Origin: Chryseobacterium arthrosphaerae | Lineage (GTDB): Bacteria > Bacteroidota > Bacteroidia > Flavobacteriales > Weeksellaceae | Assembly (NCBI RefSeq): GCF_001684965.1 | Contig: NZ_MAYG01000012.1 | Coordinates: forward strand, 434,001-498,000 | Direction of reading: 5' to 3' | DNA: 64,000 bases | In this document: positions 26,920 to 35,666 of the stretch, piece by piece | Layout: the number at the start of each line of letters is the position of its first letter | How positions within the stretch are numbered: position 1 is the stretch's first letter | Program-made: the position numbers and the translations under genes | Notes under the pieces: generated by a model | The model's database searches: none | Told to the model about the DNA's origin: nothing | The model's input: the letters and a program-made list of their open reading frames with translations, nothing else

Positions 26920-27768
26920 TCAGTTCAGTTTTTCTATATATAAAAAGGTATCCTTATCATTCATTTTAAAATTGACTCCGGTTCCTACATTTAATCCGGT
27001 ATCGGCTTGAATTCCTCCCCGTAAACGGATCTGATCACCCGCATGAAGGTATTTGGTGGTAGAAAAACTGTTTACAGAATTGGCGCTTCCGGCCGTTACA
27101 AGCAATCCGGATAATAGAAAACTGTTTTCGTGGATTTTTTGCCATCCGTCTCCGGCAGCATTGGCGTATAGAGCCTGTAGCGAGACGATGGTGGCGGCAT
27201 TTCCTACAGAAAGTCCTCCTGCGCTGCTTGTTTTTACAGAGGGATTGATTCTGTAGAATCCGTCTGCCGGAATCGTAATCTCTCCGTTGGCATTCACTGT
27301 GACGCCTAAATTATTTACATTATTCCGGTCGATATCATTTAAAATATTAAACAAAAGGGTTGGGCGTCCTGTAATCCCCAATACATTGGCTACAGACTGG
27401 TCTGCAGCGCTGGATCCCAGGATACTCAGGTTTTTATAATTCTTAATACTCCTTTCAGTAGCGGAAATCCACCGGTAACCATCATATTTCACAACATCCT
27501 TCAGTTCTTTGCTGTAAAAAACAAGTCCGTTGTCCTCCGGTTTGTTATCGTAAAGGTCAGGATGAGCAGCATTGTAATTGGGAAGTTCTGTATGATTTTC
27601 TACTACAGGAAGCATGATTCCCTTTGTGCTGTGTTCTACGTGCAAAACAGCTCTTGGATGTACTGTTTCAGGGTTGTTGCCGATTTTTACCTGTGCATAT
27701 CCCAGACTTCCGGCTGTTGTTGAAATGAAAAGGCTGAGCAGGATTGTTTTTTTTATCATCTTAATCAC
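26920..27768 (-). CDS. Secreted protein, paralogue 2 of a tandem family
   Basis: Exported protein of 282 residues. Two starts are possible: the first ATG overlaps the upstream stop codon region by 8 bases, while MIKKTILL three codons later gives a tight non-overlapping start. It shares the KGIMLPVVENHTELPNYNAAHP block and VVKYDGYRW with its neighbours but lacks their Cys-containing VTCVL-GCG segment. The C-terminal half again has FYRINPSVKTS and YLHAGDQIRLRGGI strands. Function unknown. The middle gene of three co-oriented, nearly abutting genes. Confidence 0.75.
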   Translation of the reverse strand: MIKMIKKTILLSLFISTTAGSLGYAQVKIGNNPETVHPRAVLHVEHSTKGIMLPVVENHTELPNYNAAHPDLYDNKPEDNGLVFYSKELKDVVKYDGYRWISATERSIKNYKNLSILGSSAADQSVANVLGITGRPTLLFNILNDIDRNNVNNLGVTVNANGEITIPADGFYRINPSVKTSSAGGLSVGNAATIVSLQALYANAAGDGWQKIHENSFLLSGLLVTAGSANSVNSFSTTKYLHAGDQIRLRGGIQADTGLNVGTGVNFKMNDKDTFLYIEKLN

Positions 27769-28645
27769 TTACTTTGGTGAACATAATTTCTCTTGGATAG
27801 TATTGGGCAATATTGGCATCAGAAGCGGCCGTTAAGGAAACAACTACGGATACTGTTGCAATAGGGGAGTGTATTCTCGGAACGATATAATCTCCCGGGT
27901 TCAGACGGATCCTGGTGCTCGTAAATGCTGCAGTATTGGTATCACCGCCAATTCCCAGGATACCATAATAATCAGGAAAGAATGTGGTGAGCTTTACCTC
28001 ATTGTAGCTTCCGTTGGCCTGTTTCAGATAAGCTCTCAGCTGGTACTGCGGTCCGCTGGTCAGTGAGACGGCTCCGCCGGTTTTTGACGGGATGTTCATG
28101 TAGATCTCATAAACACCCGGTTCATTGATCACGAATCTGGCATTGTCATAATTCTGATCTCCATAAAGACCGCCTCCGGGAATTACAGCTGTTTGTCTTG
28201 AGATATTGAGATTGTTGTAAGACTGTATGCCGTCGACAGGTGCACTGAAGCCAATTCCTGTATGCCGTCCACAGCCAAGAAGAACGCAGGTTACACTTGA
28301 TTCTTCACCTGCATTAGATAAAAACCTGCTTTGTTTCATTTTAAAATCTGCTGCTGCAGGCTCATTATTCCACTGTGATCCGTCATAGGAGTAGAAAGTG
28401 GCGTGTGACTTTTCGAACATTATCAATCCTGCCATTTCAGGGTCTGAGAATGAATTGTACAATGGAAGATGTTCCGGTGAAGATACTTCGGGAAGCATCA
28501 TACCGTAGCTTTTTCCTTCATGTTTCCCATCGATCTGTAAAATGGCTTTGCTGTGGATTTCGACTGTCTGGTTTTTCGAAATACCTACTTGTGAAAAAGT
28601 CAAATTAACAATGAGCAACATCAATGAAGTGTTGATTTTTTTCAT
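27761..28645 (-). CDS. Secreted protein, paralogue 1 of a tandem family
   Basis: Exported protein of 294 residues with signal MKKINTSLMLLIVNLTFSQ. Like its two downstream neighbours it has an N-terminal block (SYGMMLPEVSSPEHLPLYNS, then YDGSQW) and a C-terminal beta-rich half (EPGVYEIYMNI, LNPGDYIVPRIHS). It shares ESSVTCVLLGCG with the third paralogue. As the first gene it has a long 5' region (28646-29070) with one promoter-like element. A structural surface or matrix role is possible, but nothing in the sequence shows an activity. Confidence 0.75.
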   Translation of the reverse strand: MKKINTSLMLLIVNLTFSQVGISKNQTVEIHSKAILQIDGKHEGKSYGMMLPEVSSPEHLPLYNSFSDPEMAGLIMFEKSHATFYSYDGSQWNNEPAAADFKMKQSRFLSNAGEESSVTCVLLGCGRHTGIGFSAPVDGIQSYNNLNISRQTAVIPGGGLYGDQNYDNARFVINEPGVYEIYMNIPSKTGGAVSLTSGPQYQLRAYLKQANGSYNEVKLTTFFPDYYGILGIGGDTNTAAFTSTRIRLNPGDYIVPRIHSPIATVSVVVSLTAASDANIAQYYPREIMFTKVSD

Positions 28646-28868
28646 GGTCTGATTTCTATTTAAATTTTAATCTGTTGATCCAGAAGAATATTCTTTTTCG
28701 AAATACATCGTTTTTTCAGTTTTTAGTTTTTTGTGTTACGTTTTATGTAAATTCTTATCCTTCCCGGTTCGTCTAATGAACGGGTTATCACTTGTTGTGT
28801 CGTTTTGTCCGGAGTATATCGCTATCCGATAAACCGGAAGAAAATGACCAAAATATTCTGAGGGAAAA

Positions 28869-28889
28869 TTGACCTTGGTAACAGGTCAA
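28869..28889. promoter_or_regulatory. Operator-like inverted repeat
   Basis: TTGACCT-TGGTAAC-AGGTCAA is a perfect 7-bp inverted repeat with a 7-base spacer. It sits about 30 bases downstream (- strand sense) of the TAGATTTG element. It could be a regulator binding site or a leader hairpin. Confidence 0.35.
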
Positions 28890-28918
28890 AAGAATGCGGT
28901 CTGTGTGTGACTAAAATA

Positions 28919-28926
28919 CAAATCTA
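28919..28926 (-). promoter_or_regulatory. Putative -7 promoter element for the paralogue operon
   Basis: The - strand reads TAGATTTG, a match to TAnnTTTG. A TTG (28944-28946, + strand CAA) lies 17 bases further upstream, slightly short of the usual spacing. Transcription from here would give a ~265-base leader. Confidence 0.35.
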
Positions 28927-29070
28927 ATGTGGTATCCGCCAACCAAAATGAAAAATATTGTATGCGTTGTATTGAATAAATTGATAATGCTTTGGGAATG
29001 AATTGGTTTAAAATTTTAATTATAGTTTTATTTTTAAATTAAAATTTTAATCAATAACTGATGTATGTTT

Positions 29071-29102
29071 AAAAAAAAAGAGATAAGCATGGGCTTATCT
29101 CT
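29071..29102 (-). terminator. Intrinsic terminator of the 112-residue gene
   Basis: A 10-bp perfect stem AGAGATAAGC / GCTTATCTCT (29079-29102) with a 4-base loop. On the - strand it is followed by a run of nine T. Confidence 0.85.
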
Positions 29103-29194
29103 GTTGTATCAAAGGAATGTTCTTTTTTATCCTGATTTTTGATAATTTTTCAAGTGTTTCATTGCCAAATTTTCAAACGGATATATTTTTAAGA

Positions 29195-29533
29195 TTAAAT
29201 CAGTTCTTCTTCCTGAAAATACTGAATAATTGCCTTTTTCATAAGCAAGGTCTGTTCATTAGGCCGTAGTTCCGGAAGTTCCTCCAATTTTTCAAACTGT
29301 GGCCATCCGTCTTCATAATGGGTAAATTTGTAATATCCAAATGGCTCCAGCAGTCTGCAAACTGCAATATGAATCAGGTTCACTTTGTCATCTTTCGTAT
29401 ATTTCTGCTGGCCGCTTCCCAGCTCCTGTAATCCTATTAAAAACAAAAGCGTTTCAATAGGCGGGTTCTTTTCAGTCTGGAAATTGTCTTCAAAGAACTG
29501 TTCTATTTTTTTCCAATATTCGGACTCGTTCAT
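29195..29533 (-). CDS. Conserved hypothetical soluble protein, 112 residues
   Basis: Small acidic protein without signal peptide or membrane segment. It is rich in aromatic and acidic residues (EYWKKIEQFFEDNF, PFGYYKFTHYEDGWPQFEKL) and ends with a helix (MKKAIIQYFQEEELI). The predicted fold is mostly helical. I do not recognise a named domain. Codon use and composition fit the neighbourhood, and a good terminator follows, so it is a real gene. It lies 67 bp downstream of the prolyl oligopeptidase gene on the same strand and could be cotranscribed with it. Confidence 0.75.
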   Translation of the reverse strand: MNESEYWKKIEQFFEDNFQTEKNPPIETLLFLIGLQELGSGQQKYTKDDKVNLIHIAVCRLLEPFGYYKFTHYEDGWPQFEKLEELPELRPNEQTLLMKKAIIQYFQEEELI

Positions 29534-29600
29534 AAGGTTGATAAGTGATATTTATAATTATTTTGTGAACGTTTTTTTAACCCGTCACCTCATTTCTTCA

Positions 29601-31643
29601 TCAATTCTTGTCTATCTTTAAAAGAAACGCATATTCCAGTGCATCTTCTTTAAGAGATTCAAATCTTCCGCTGGCTCCTCCATGTCCGGAGCTCATATCT
29701 GTTTTAAAAATTAAAATATTGTCATCCGTTTTCAATGCTCTCAGTTTTGCGGTCCATTTGGCAGGCTCCCAATACTGTACCTGGGAATCATGGAATCCTG
29801 TAGTGATCAGCATGTGCGGATAGTCTTTAGCTTCTACATTATCATAAGGAGAATACTCTTTCATATAATGGTAATATTCTTCATCATTCGGATTTCCCCA
29901 CTCGTCGTATTCCCCGGTCGTTAAAGGAATTGTGTCGTCAAGCATGGTGGTAACTACATCTACGAAAGGAACCTGTGCTACAATTCCGTGGAAAAGCTTT
30001 GGTTCATAGTTCACAACAGCACCTACCAGAAGGCCGCCGGCGCTTCCACCCATTGCATACATATGTTGGGATGAAGTATAATTTTCCTGGATTAAATATT
30101 TCCCGGCATCGATAAAATCGAAGAACGTATTTTTCTTAAACAGCATTTTTCCGTCTTCATACCATTCCCTTCCCAGGTACTCTCCACCGCGGATGTGTGC
30201 AATGGCATAGATGAAGCCTCTGTCAAGAATAGATAACCTTACATTCGAAAAGCTGGCATCTACCGTATGGCCGTAGCTTCCATATCCATAGAGAAGCAGC
30301 GGCGTATCGGCTGACTTTTTGGTATCTTTATGATAGACCAGTGAAATAGGGATCTTTGTTTCTCCATCTCTGGAATCGGCCCATACCCTTTCAGAAATAT
30401 AATTTTCTGGGAAGAACTTTCCGCCTAAAACTTCCTGCTGCTTCAGAAGGACTGTTGTTTTTTCCTTCATATTGTATTCGTACGTAGAACTTGGCTGCGT
30501 CAGCGAAGTATAGCCGTAGCGCAGAACTTCAGTGTCAAATTCAAGATTGATTCCTATATAAGCGGTATAGGTAGGATCAGAAAAAGGCAGGTAATGGGAT
30601 TCCTGTGTTTTCTCATCAATAATTTTGATCTGAAGTAAACCTCTTTCTCTTTCTTCAAGGACCAGATAGTCTTTGAAAATCTCAAAACCTTCCAGAAGAA
30701 CTTCTGCACGGTGAGGAATGACGTCGATCCAGTTTTCCATACCACAGTTGTCAATCTTTGTTTTTACAATTTTGAAATTGATGGCATCATCAGCATTGGT
30801 AATGATATAAAATTCATCTTCGTAATGTTCCACAGAATATTCAAGATCATCTATTCTTGGCTGTATTATTGTCCAGTCTGCAAAAACATTGTCAGAAGGA
30901 ATAAAACGGTGCTCATCGGAAATCGTGCTTGAACTGGCAATGAAAATGTACTGTAAGGATTTCGTTTTAAAAACATTGACATCAAAAGTTTCATCCTCCT
31001 CATGGAAGATCAGCACATCCTCAGAAGAATCAGTGCCTAATTGGTGCCTGTATACCTGGAATGCACGCAGGCTTTTATCTTTTCTGATGTAGAAAATATG
31101 CTGGTTATCGTTCGCCCAAACAGCTTTTCCTGTAGTATTCGGAATAGTGTCCGGCAGAATTTTCCCGGTCTTTAGATTTTTAAAATTTAAAGTGTAAATT
31201 CTTCGTCCTACATTATCGGAAGAAAAAGATGTAAGTTCGTTGTTAGGACTTACCGCAACACTTCCTACTTCAAAGAAGCTTTCCCCTTCAGCTAAAATAT
31301 TTACATCGAGAATGATCTCTTCAGGATTGTCAAGACTTTTATGCTTTCTGCAGAAGATGGGATATTCTTTTCCTTCTTCATATCTTACGATGTACCAGTA
31401 TTCGTTAAAAATATAAGGCAGAGATTCGTCATCTTTTTTATAACGGGCCTTCATTTCTTCAAAAAGTTCTTCCTGGAGAGCTTCTGTATCTTTCATGATG
31501 AATTCTTCGTAAGCATTTTCTTCCTCAAGATATTGGATGACTTCGGGATTTTCCCTTTCATTGAGCCAGAAGTAATTGTCAATTCTTCGGTCGCCGTGAG
31601 TTTCTAATATTTTTTCTATTTTTTTTGCCTGTGGAGCTTTCAT
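29601..31643 (-). CDS. ptrB: Prolyl oligopeptidase family serine peptidase (oligopeptidase B-like, S9A)
   Basis: Peptidase of 680 residues, the usual oligopeptidase B size. An N-terminal beta-propeller (~70-400) gates a C-terminal alpha/beta-hydrolase domain. The catalytic Ser534 is in GGSAGGLLVG; Asp is expected in the ITTGFHDSQVQYWEPAKW region and His in MSSGHGGASGRFES near the C-terminus. The HIRGGEYLGREWYEDG block is typical of the S9A group. There is no signal peptide, so it is cytoplasmic. It would cleave short peptides, probably after basic residues. A - strand TATATTTG element sits 68 bases before the ATG. Confidence 0.9.
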   Translation of the reverse strand: MKAPQAKKIEKILETHGDRRIDNYFWLNERENPEVIQYLEEENAYEEFIMKDTEALQEELFEEMKARYKKDDESLPYIFNEYWYIVRYEEGKEYPIFCRKHKSLDNPEEIILDVNILAEGESFFEVGSVAVSPNNELTSFSSDNVGRRIYTLNFKNLKTGKILPDTIPNTTGKAVWANDNQHIFYIRKDKSLRAFQVYRHQLGTDSSEDVLIFHEEDETFDVNVFKTKSLQYIFIASSSTISDEHRFIPSDNVFADWTIIQPRIDDLEYSVEHYEDEFYIITNADDAINFKIVKTKIDNCGMENWIDVIPHRAEVLLEGFEIFKDYLVLEERERGLLQIKIIDEKTQESHYLPFSDPTYTAYIGINLEFDTEVLRYGYTSLTQPSSTYEYNMKEKTTVLLKQQEVLGGKFFPENYISERVWADSRDGETKIPISLVYHKDTKKSADTPLLLYGYGSYGHTVDASFSNVRLSILDRGFIYAIAHIRGGEYLGREWYEDGKMLFKKNTFFDFIDAGKYLIQENYTSSQHMYAMGGSAGGLLVGAVVNYEPKLFHGIVAQVPFVDVVTTMLDDTIPLTTGEYDEWGNPNDEEYYHYMKEYSPYDNVEAKDYPHMLITTGFHDSQVQYWEPAKWTAKLRALKTDDNILIFKTDMSSGHGGASGRFESLKEDALEYAFLLKIDKN

Positions 31644-31710
31644 CTCTATTTCAATTTTTTACGTCTTATGTACTTTTACAGAGACGTTACATTCAATGTT
31701 AATTCTTGTT

Positions 31711-31718
31711 CAAATATA
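31711..31718 (-). promoter_or_regulatory. -7 promoter element of the oligopeptidase gene
   Basis: The - strand reads TATATTTG, a match to TAnnTTTG, 68 bases upstream of the start codon and just past the terminator of the preceding gene. No TTG at the ideal -33 spacing is seen. Confidence 0.45.
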
Positions 31719-31721
31719 AAG

Positions 31722-31749
31722 AAAGGCTATCAAACTTTTGATAGCCTTT
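31722..31749. terminator. Intrinsic terminator after the three-repeat T9SS gene
   Basis: A 13-bp inverted repeat AAAGGCTATCAAA / TTTGATAGCCTTT with a minimal loop lies 22 bases beyond the stop codon at 31771 in the - direction. Confidence 0.8.
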
Positions 31750-31770
31750 TTACTAATATTGGATGACGGG

Positions 31771-32022
31771 TTATTTTTTTATGGATTTAATGGTTTTCAC
31801 ACTTCCGTCTTTCATTTTTAGGGTAACAAAATAAAGCCCTTCTTTTAAGTCTCTTAAATCAAGTGAAGAAGAGGGTTTTTCAATCGTTTTGACCATTCTT
31901 CCGGCAGCGTCAGTAACCGAAACAGATTGTACATCAGAAATATCGGAGATAGTAAGTACGTCGCTGAAAGGGTTTGGTGATACCATGATTTTCTTTTTAC
32001 TGTCGGTGACTTCATGGGTAGA
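31771..32022 (-). repeat. Near-identical 3' gene end, copy 1
   Basis: The last 83 codons and stop of the three-repeat gene match 33560-33811 with only a few silent base changes (for example at the positions of 31793/33582). Together they form a ~250-bp direct repeat about 1.8 kb apart. Confidence 0.85.
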
Positions 32023-33312
32023 AAGTAAATTCTCATCATATGCTGAAATTTGGAATGTACCACTGTCCGTAAAGTTGCCGATCTGCCAGACACTTGCATA
32101 AAGAATTTCGCCCGGAGTCTGCCCTGTTAAAGAAAGTAAGGAAAAAAAGCCTTGTCCGCTATTATTGTCACAGGCAATTTCTGTTAATGAGCCACAGGTT
32201 CCGCTATAAACACTGAGTGTACTATAATTAAAATTAGATCCGGGATCACTTTGGGTTTCAATTTTAAGATTTCCACTTGGTGGTACTGTTACAGTAAACC
32301 ATACATTGTTGATCGCTGTTGAAAGACATGAGGGTGAAGAGCCATCAGTAGTGGCTTCGTCATTACCGGATATAATGGCTCCGGAATTGAAATCTCCTCC
32401 AACCGTTAAAGGTGTTGCTCCTGAGCACTCATCATTTGCCGGTAGGATAGGATCATACGCTGCAATCTGGAATTCTCCTGAACTGGAGTAGGAATCATAT
32501 TTCCATACACTGATGTAAACCGTTTCACCTGGAATCAGTCCGGTTAATACTGTTGGTGGAAAACCCAAATTATTGCAGGTGATTTCAGTTAAAGAATTAC
32601 AGGAACCTCTATAAACATTCACTACACGACCGAAAAATGTAGGTCCGGAAGCTTCTTTCAGTTTAATGGTTAAATTTCCACTTTGTGGTACCACTGCTGT
32701 GAACCATACATTGTCTATGGCATCAGGATCGCACGAAGGTGTAGAGCCGTCAGTTGTAGCACTGTAGTTATTGGTGGTAATGGCTCCTGAATTAAAATCA
32801 GTTCCTACCGTTAAGGCAATTGCCCCTGAGCACACATCATGGGCTGGTGGGATAGGATCATAAGCGGAAAGCTGAAATTCTCCATTGTCTGATAGATAAT
32901 ATTTTCCAACACTTATGTACAATATTGCACCAGGGGTTTGACCTGTTAAAAAAATAGATGAAAAACCACCATTACCATTATCATCATCACATTCAATCTC
33001 AGCTAAAGAACCGCAAGAACCGCTGAAAACAGTCACTACACTGTCACCAAATAAAGATCCTGAGACCTCACGGGTTTCTATTGTCAGCTTACCACTGGCC
33101 GGAACTATTGCTGTAAACCAAAGATTGTCTGAAGTATTGGATTGGCAGGAAGGAGCAGGCCCATCAGTAGTGGCTCCGGTATTATCAAATGTGGCAGCTC
33201 CTGAAGCGAAATCAGTTCCCACGGTCAGGGCGATTGCTCCCGTACAGTCATCGTTTTGTGCGTTGATTAATGCAGCTGTTAAAAGAAATAAACAAAGTAA
33301 TATTTTCTTCAT
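31771..33312 (-). CDS. Secreted T9SS cargo protein with three ~135-residue repeats
   Basis: Exported protein of 513 residues: signal peptide (~1-19), three repeats beginning at Cys23, Cys161 and Cys296, and a T9SS type A sorting domain (SPNPFSDVLTISD to SIKK, last ~70 residues). Each repeat runs DxCSGAIALTVGTDFxSGA, PSC, NVWFTAVVPxSGNLTIKL, VYSGTC, LTGxTPGExxYISVWKY, FQISAYDP. The Cys pairs and PPC-like beta-sandwich pattern suggest binding or adhesion modules rather than an enzyme. Its final 83 residues are identical to those of the neighbouring four-repeat protein, which points to recent duplication or gene conversion. Confidence 0.85.
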   Translation of the reverse strand: MKKILLCLFLLTAALINAQNDDCTGAIALTVGTDFASGAATFDNTGATTDGPAPSCQSNTSDNLWFTAIVPASGKLTIETREVSGSLFGDSVVTVFSGSCGSLAEIECDDDNGNGGFSSIFLTGQTPGAILYISVGKYYLSDNGEFQLSAYDPIPPAHDVCSGAIALTVGTDFNSGAITTNNYSATTDGSTPSCDPDAIDNVWFTAVVPQSGNLTIKLKEASGPTFFGRVVNVYRGSCNSLTEITCNNLGFPPTVLTGLIPGETVYISVWKYDSYSSSGEFQIAAYDPILPANDECSGATPLTVGGDFNSGAIISGNDEATTDGSSPSCLSTAINNVWFTVTVPPSGNLKIETQSDPGSNFNYSTLSVYSGTCGSLTEIACDNNSGQGFFSLLSLTGQTPGEILYASVWQIGNFTDSGTFQISAYDENLLSTHEVTDSKKKIMVSPNPFSDVLTISDISDVQSVSVTDAAGRMVKTIEKPSSSLDLRDLKEGLYFVTLKMKDGSVKTIKSIKK

Positions 33313-33510
33313 AATAAAGTTTTTTAATACTTCTAAATATAGAGAATTAACTATACTGTTTAAGAAAACGGGAATAATTTAATTAATTGATTATTAGTGA
33401 TTAATGATCCTTTTTGTAATGTATGCTTTGCAATAATAATTACGCTGAAAAGATTATATTATTAAATATTTTTGTTGTGTTTACAGTGCCTTTTACTTAA
33501 AAAATAATGC

Positions 33511-33540
33511 AAAAAAGGCTGCCCATGGGCAGCCTTTTTT
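33511..33540. terminator. Palindromic terminator after the four-repeat T9SS gene
   Basis: A perfect palindrome, AAAAAAGGCTGCCC-AT-GGGCAGCCTTTTTT, 19 bases beyond the stop codon at 33560 in the - direction, with A6/T6 tracts. Confidence 0.9.
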
Positions 33541-33559
33541 ATTCAGCAGGATCGCAGAA

Positions 33560-33811
33560 CTATTTTTTTATGGATTTAATAGTTTTCACACTTCCGTCTT
33601 TCATTTTTAAGGTAACAAAATAAAGTCCTTCTTTTAAGTCTCTTAAATCAAGTGAAGAAGACGGTTTTTCAATCGTTTTGACCATTCTTCCGGCAGCGTC
33701 AGTAACCGAAACAGATTGTACATCAGAAATATCGGAGATAGTAAGTACGTCGCTGAAAGGGTTTGGTGATACCATGATTTTCTTTTTACTGTCGGTGACT
33801 TCATGGGTAGA
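33560..33811 (-). repeat. Near-identical 3' gene end, copy 2
   Basis: Partner of 31771-32022. It encodes the identical 83-residue T9SS tail. Confidence 0.85.
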
Positions 33812-35497
33812 AAGTAAATTCTCATCATATGCTGATATGCGGAATGTACCACTGTCTGTAAAGCTGCTGTACTTCCATACACTTACATAAAGCGTTGCAC
33901 CTGGAGTCTGCCCGGTTAAAGAGAGTAATGAGAAATACCCCTGGCCACTGTCTTCGTCACACGCAAGTTCAGTTAATGAACCGCATGCTCCGCTGTATAC
34001 AGTAATAACGCTGTCATTAAATTCTGATCCGGAAACATTTTTGGTTTCAATTTTAAGATTTCCGCTTGGTGGTACTGTTACAGTAAACCATACATTGTTG
34101 ATCGCAGTCGAGTTACATGAAGGAGAAGAGTTATCAGTAGTTGCTTCGTCATTGCCGGATATAATGGCCCCGGAATTGAAATCTCCTCCAACTGTTAAAG
34201 GAGTCGCTCCTGAACATTCATTATTTGCTGGTGGAATAGGATCATACGCTGAAATCTGGAAATCTCCTGAATTTGCATACGAATCATACTTCCATACACT
34301 GATGTAAACCGTTTCACCTGGGGTCAGTCCGGTTAATGCTGTTGATGAAAAGCCGTAATCATTGCAGATGATTTCATTTAAAGAAGCACAGGTACCACTG
34401 TAAACGGCAACTGCAGCGTCGTAAAATAAAGATCCTGAAACTTCTTTCAGTTTAATAGTTAAATTTCCGCTTTGTGGTACCACTGCTTTGAACCATACAT
34501 TGTCTATGGCATCAGGATCGCAGGAAGGGGTGGAATTATCGCTGGTAGCTTCATCATTGCTGGTTATAATGGCTCCCGAATTAAAATCAGTTCCTACCGT
34601 TAAGGCAATTGCTCCCGAACATTCATCATGGGCCGGCGGAATAGGATCATATGCTGCAATCTGGAATTCTCCGCTATCGGCATACGAATCATACTTCCAT
34701 ACACTGATGTAAACGGTTTCACCAGGAGTCTGACCCGTTAACACGGTTGGTGAAAAGCCGTAATCATTGCAGGTGATTTCATTTAAAGAAGTACAGGTAC
34801 CGCTGTAAACACTCACCACAGGGCTGTAAAATGAAGATCCTGAAACTTCTTTCAGTTTAATGGTTAAATTTCCGCTTTGCGGGATCACTGCTTTGAACCA
34901 TACGTTATCTATAGCGTCAGGATCGCAGGAAGGGGTAGAGCTGCCCGTTGTAGCGCTGTCATTATTAGTGGTAATAGCTCCGGAATTGAAATCAGTTCCT
35001 ACCGTTAAAGAAATTGCTCCTGAGCATTCATCATTGGTTGGCGGAATAGGGTCATAAGCTGAAATCTGAAACTCTCCGGAACCGGTGAATGAGTCATATT
35101 TCCAGACACTCAGGTAAAGTGTTTCACCCGGAGTCAGTCCGGTCAAAACTGTTGGTGTAAAACCATAATCATTACATTTGATTTCATTTAAGGAATTACA
35201 GGTGCCGCTGTATACGCTAATGATAGGATCATCAAATGCAGATCCGGAAACCTCTTTCAGTCTGATTGTAAGATTACCGCTTTGTGGTACTACAGCCGTA
35301 AACCATACATTGTCTGTAGCATTCTGGTCACAGGAAGGAGTAGGGCCTCCGGTAGTTGCCCCGTTATTGTTTGCGGTGATGACTCCCGATGCAAAATCTG
35401 TTCCCACAGATAGAGACACGGCTCCGGAACAGTCGTCATTTTGTGCATAGATCAATGCGACTGTCAGAAAAAATAAACAGGATAATAGTTTTTTCAT
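33560..35497 (-). CDS. Secreted T9SS cargo protein with four 135-residue repeats
   Basis: Exported protein of 645 residues: signal peptide MKKLLSCLFFLTVALIYAQ, four repeats with first cysteines at 23, 158, 293 and 428 (exact period 135 residues, 405 bp), then the same T9SS sorting domain as its neighbour. The repeat pattern is DECSGAI-LTVGTDFNSGAI, TPSCDPDAIDNVWF, SGNLTIKLKEVSGS, VYSGTC, LTGLTPGETVYISVWKYDSY. The middle repeats are the most alike, as expected of expansion by unequal crossing-over. Likely a surface or extracellular structural or adhesive protein; no catalytic motif is visible. It sits in tandem with its three-repeat paralogue. Confidence 0.87.
   Translation of the reverse strand: MKKLLSCLFFLTVALIYAQNDDCSGAVSLSVGTDFASGVITANNNGATTGGPTPSCDQNATDNVWFTAVVPQSGNLTIRLKEVSGSAFDDPIISVYSGTCNSLNEIKCNDYGFTPTVLTGLTPGETLYLSVWKYDSFTGSGEFQISAYDPIPPTNDECSGAISLTVGTDFNSGAITTNNDSATTGSSTPSCDPDAIDNVWFKAVIPQSGNLTIKLKEVSGSSFYSPVVSVYSGTCTSLNEITCNDYGFSPTVLTGQTPGETVYISVWKYDSYADSGEFQIAAYDPIPPAHDECSGAIALTVGTDFNSGAIITSNDEATSDNSTPSCDPDAIDNVWFKAVVPQSGNLTIKLKEVSGSLFYDAAVAVYSGTCASLNEIICNDYGFSSTALTGLTPGETVYISVWKYDSYANSGDFQISAYDPIPPANNECSGATPLTVGGDFNSGAIISGNDEATTDNSSPSCNSTAINNVWFTVTVPPSGNLKIETKNVSGSEFNDSVITVYSGACGSLTELACDEDSGQGYFSLLSLTGQTPGATLYVSVWKYSSFTDSGTFRISAYDENLLSTHEVTDSKKKIMVSPNPFSDVLTISDISDVQSVSVTDAAGRMVKTIEKPSSSLDLRDLKEGLYFVTLKMKDGSVKTIKSIKK
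33821..35440 (-). repeat. Four tandem 405-bp coding repeats
   Basis: Units at about 35440-35036, 35035-34631, 34630-34226 and 34225-33821 encode the four 135-residue modules. Phrases such as the codons for NVWF-AV and ETVYISVWKYDSY recur with few base changes, so the array is a candidate for copy-number variation between strains. Confidence 0.85.
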
Positions 35498-35613
35498 GGT
35501 TAAAAATTTTTTAAATATAAATAAAAAATCTCTTCTATGGGATAAAATTATAATTTTCCAACTGTTTGGTTTTTAGTTTTTAAAATAATGATTTGAGCCG
35601 TTCTGATATAAAA

Positions 35614-35642
35614 AACCACCTTTTCAATTTGAAAAGGTGGTT
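35614..35642 (-). terminator. Terminator of the hemD operon
   Basis: A 13-bp stem AACCACCTTTTCA / TGAAAAGGTGGTT with a short loop and a flanking A5 (T5 on the - strand), 25 bases beyond the hemD stop. Confidence 0.85.
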
Positions 35643-35666
35643 GTATTGTAATATTGAAATTAAAGG

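Larger units (their letters stand above)
28646..29070. other. AT-rich intergenic region upstream of the secreted paralogue cluster
   Basis: No convincing gene. It contains a - strand TAGATTTG element (28919-28926), an inverted repeat TTGACCT/AGGTCAA (28869-28889) and several A/T-only palindromes around 29010-29050. This looks like a long regulated 5' leader for the operon starting at 28645. Confidence 0.5.

Noticed and set aside
33821..35440. 405-bp periodic array considered as CRISPR or satellite DNA
   Set aside because: The period is exactly 135 codons in an open frame with conserved Cys and Trp positions, so it is a coding module array.
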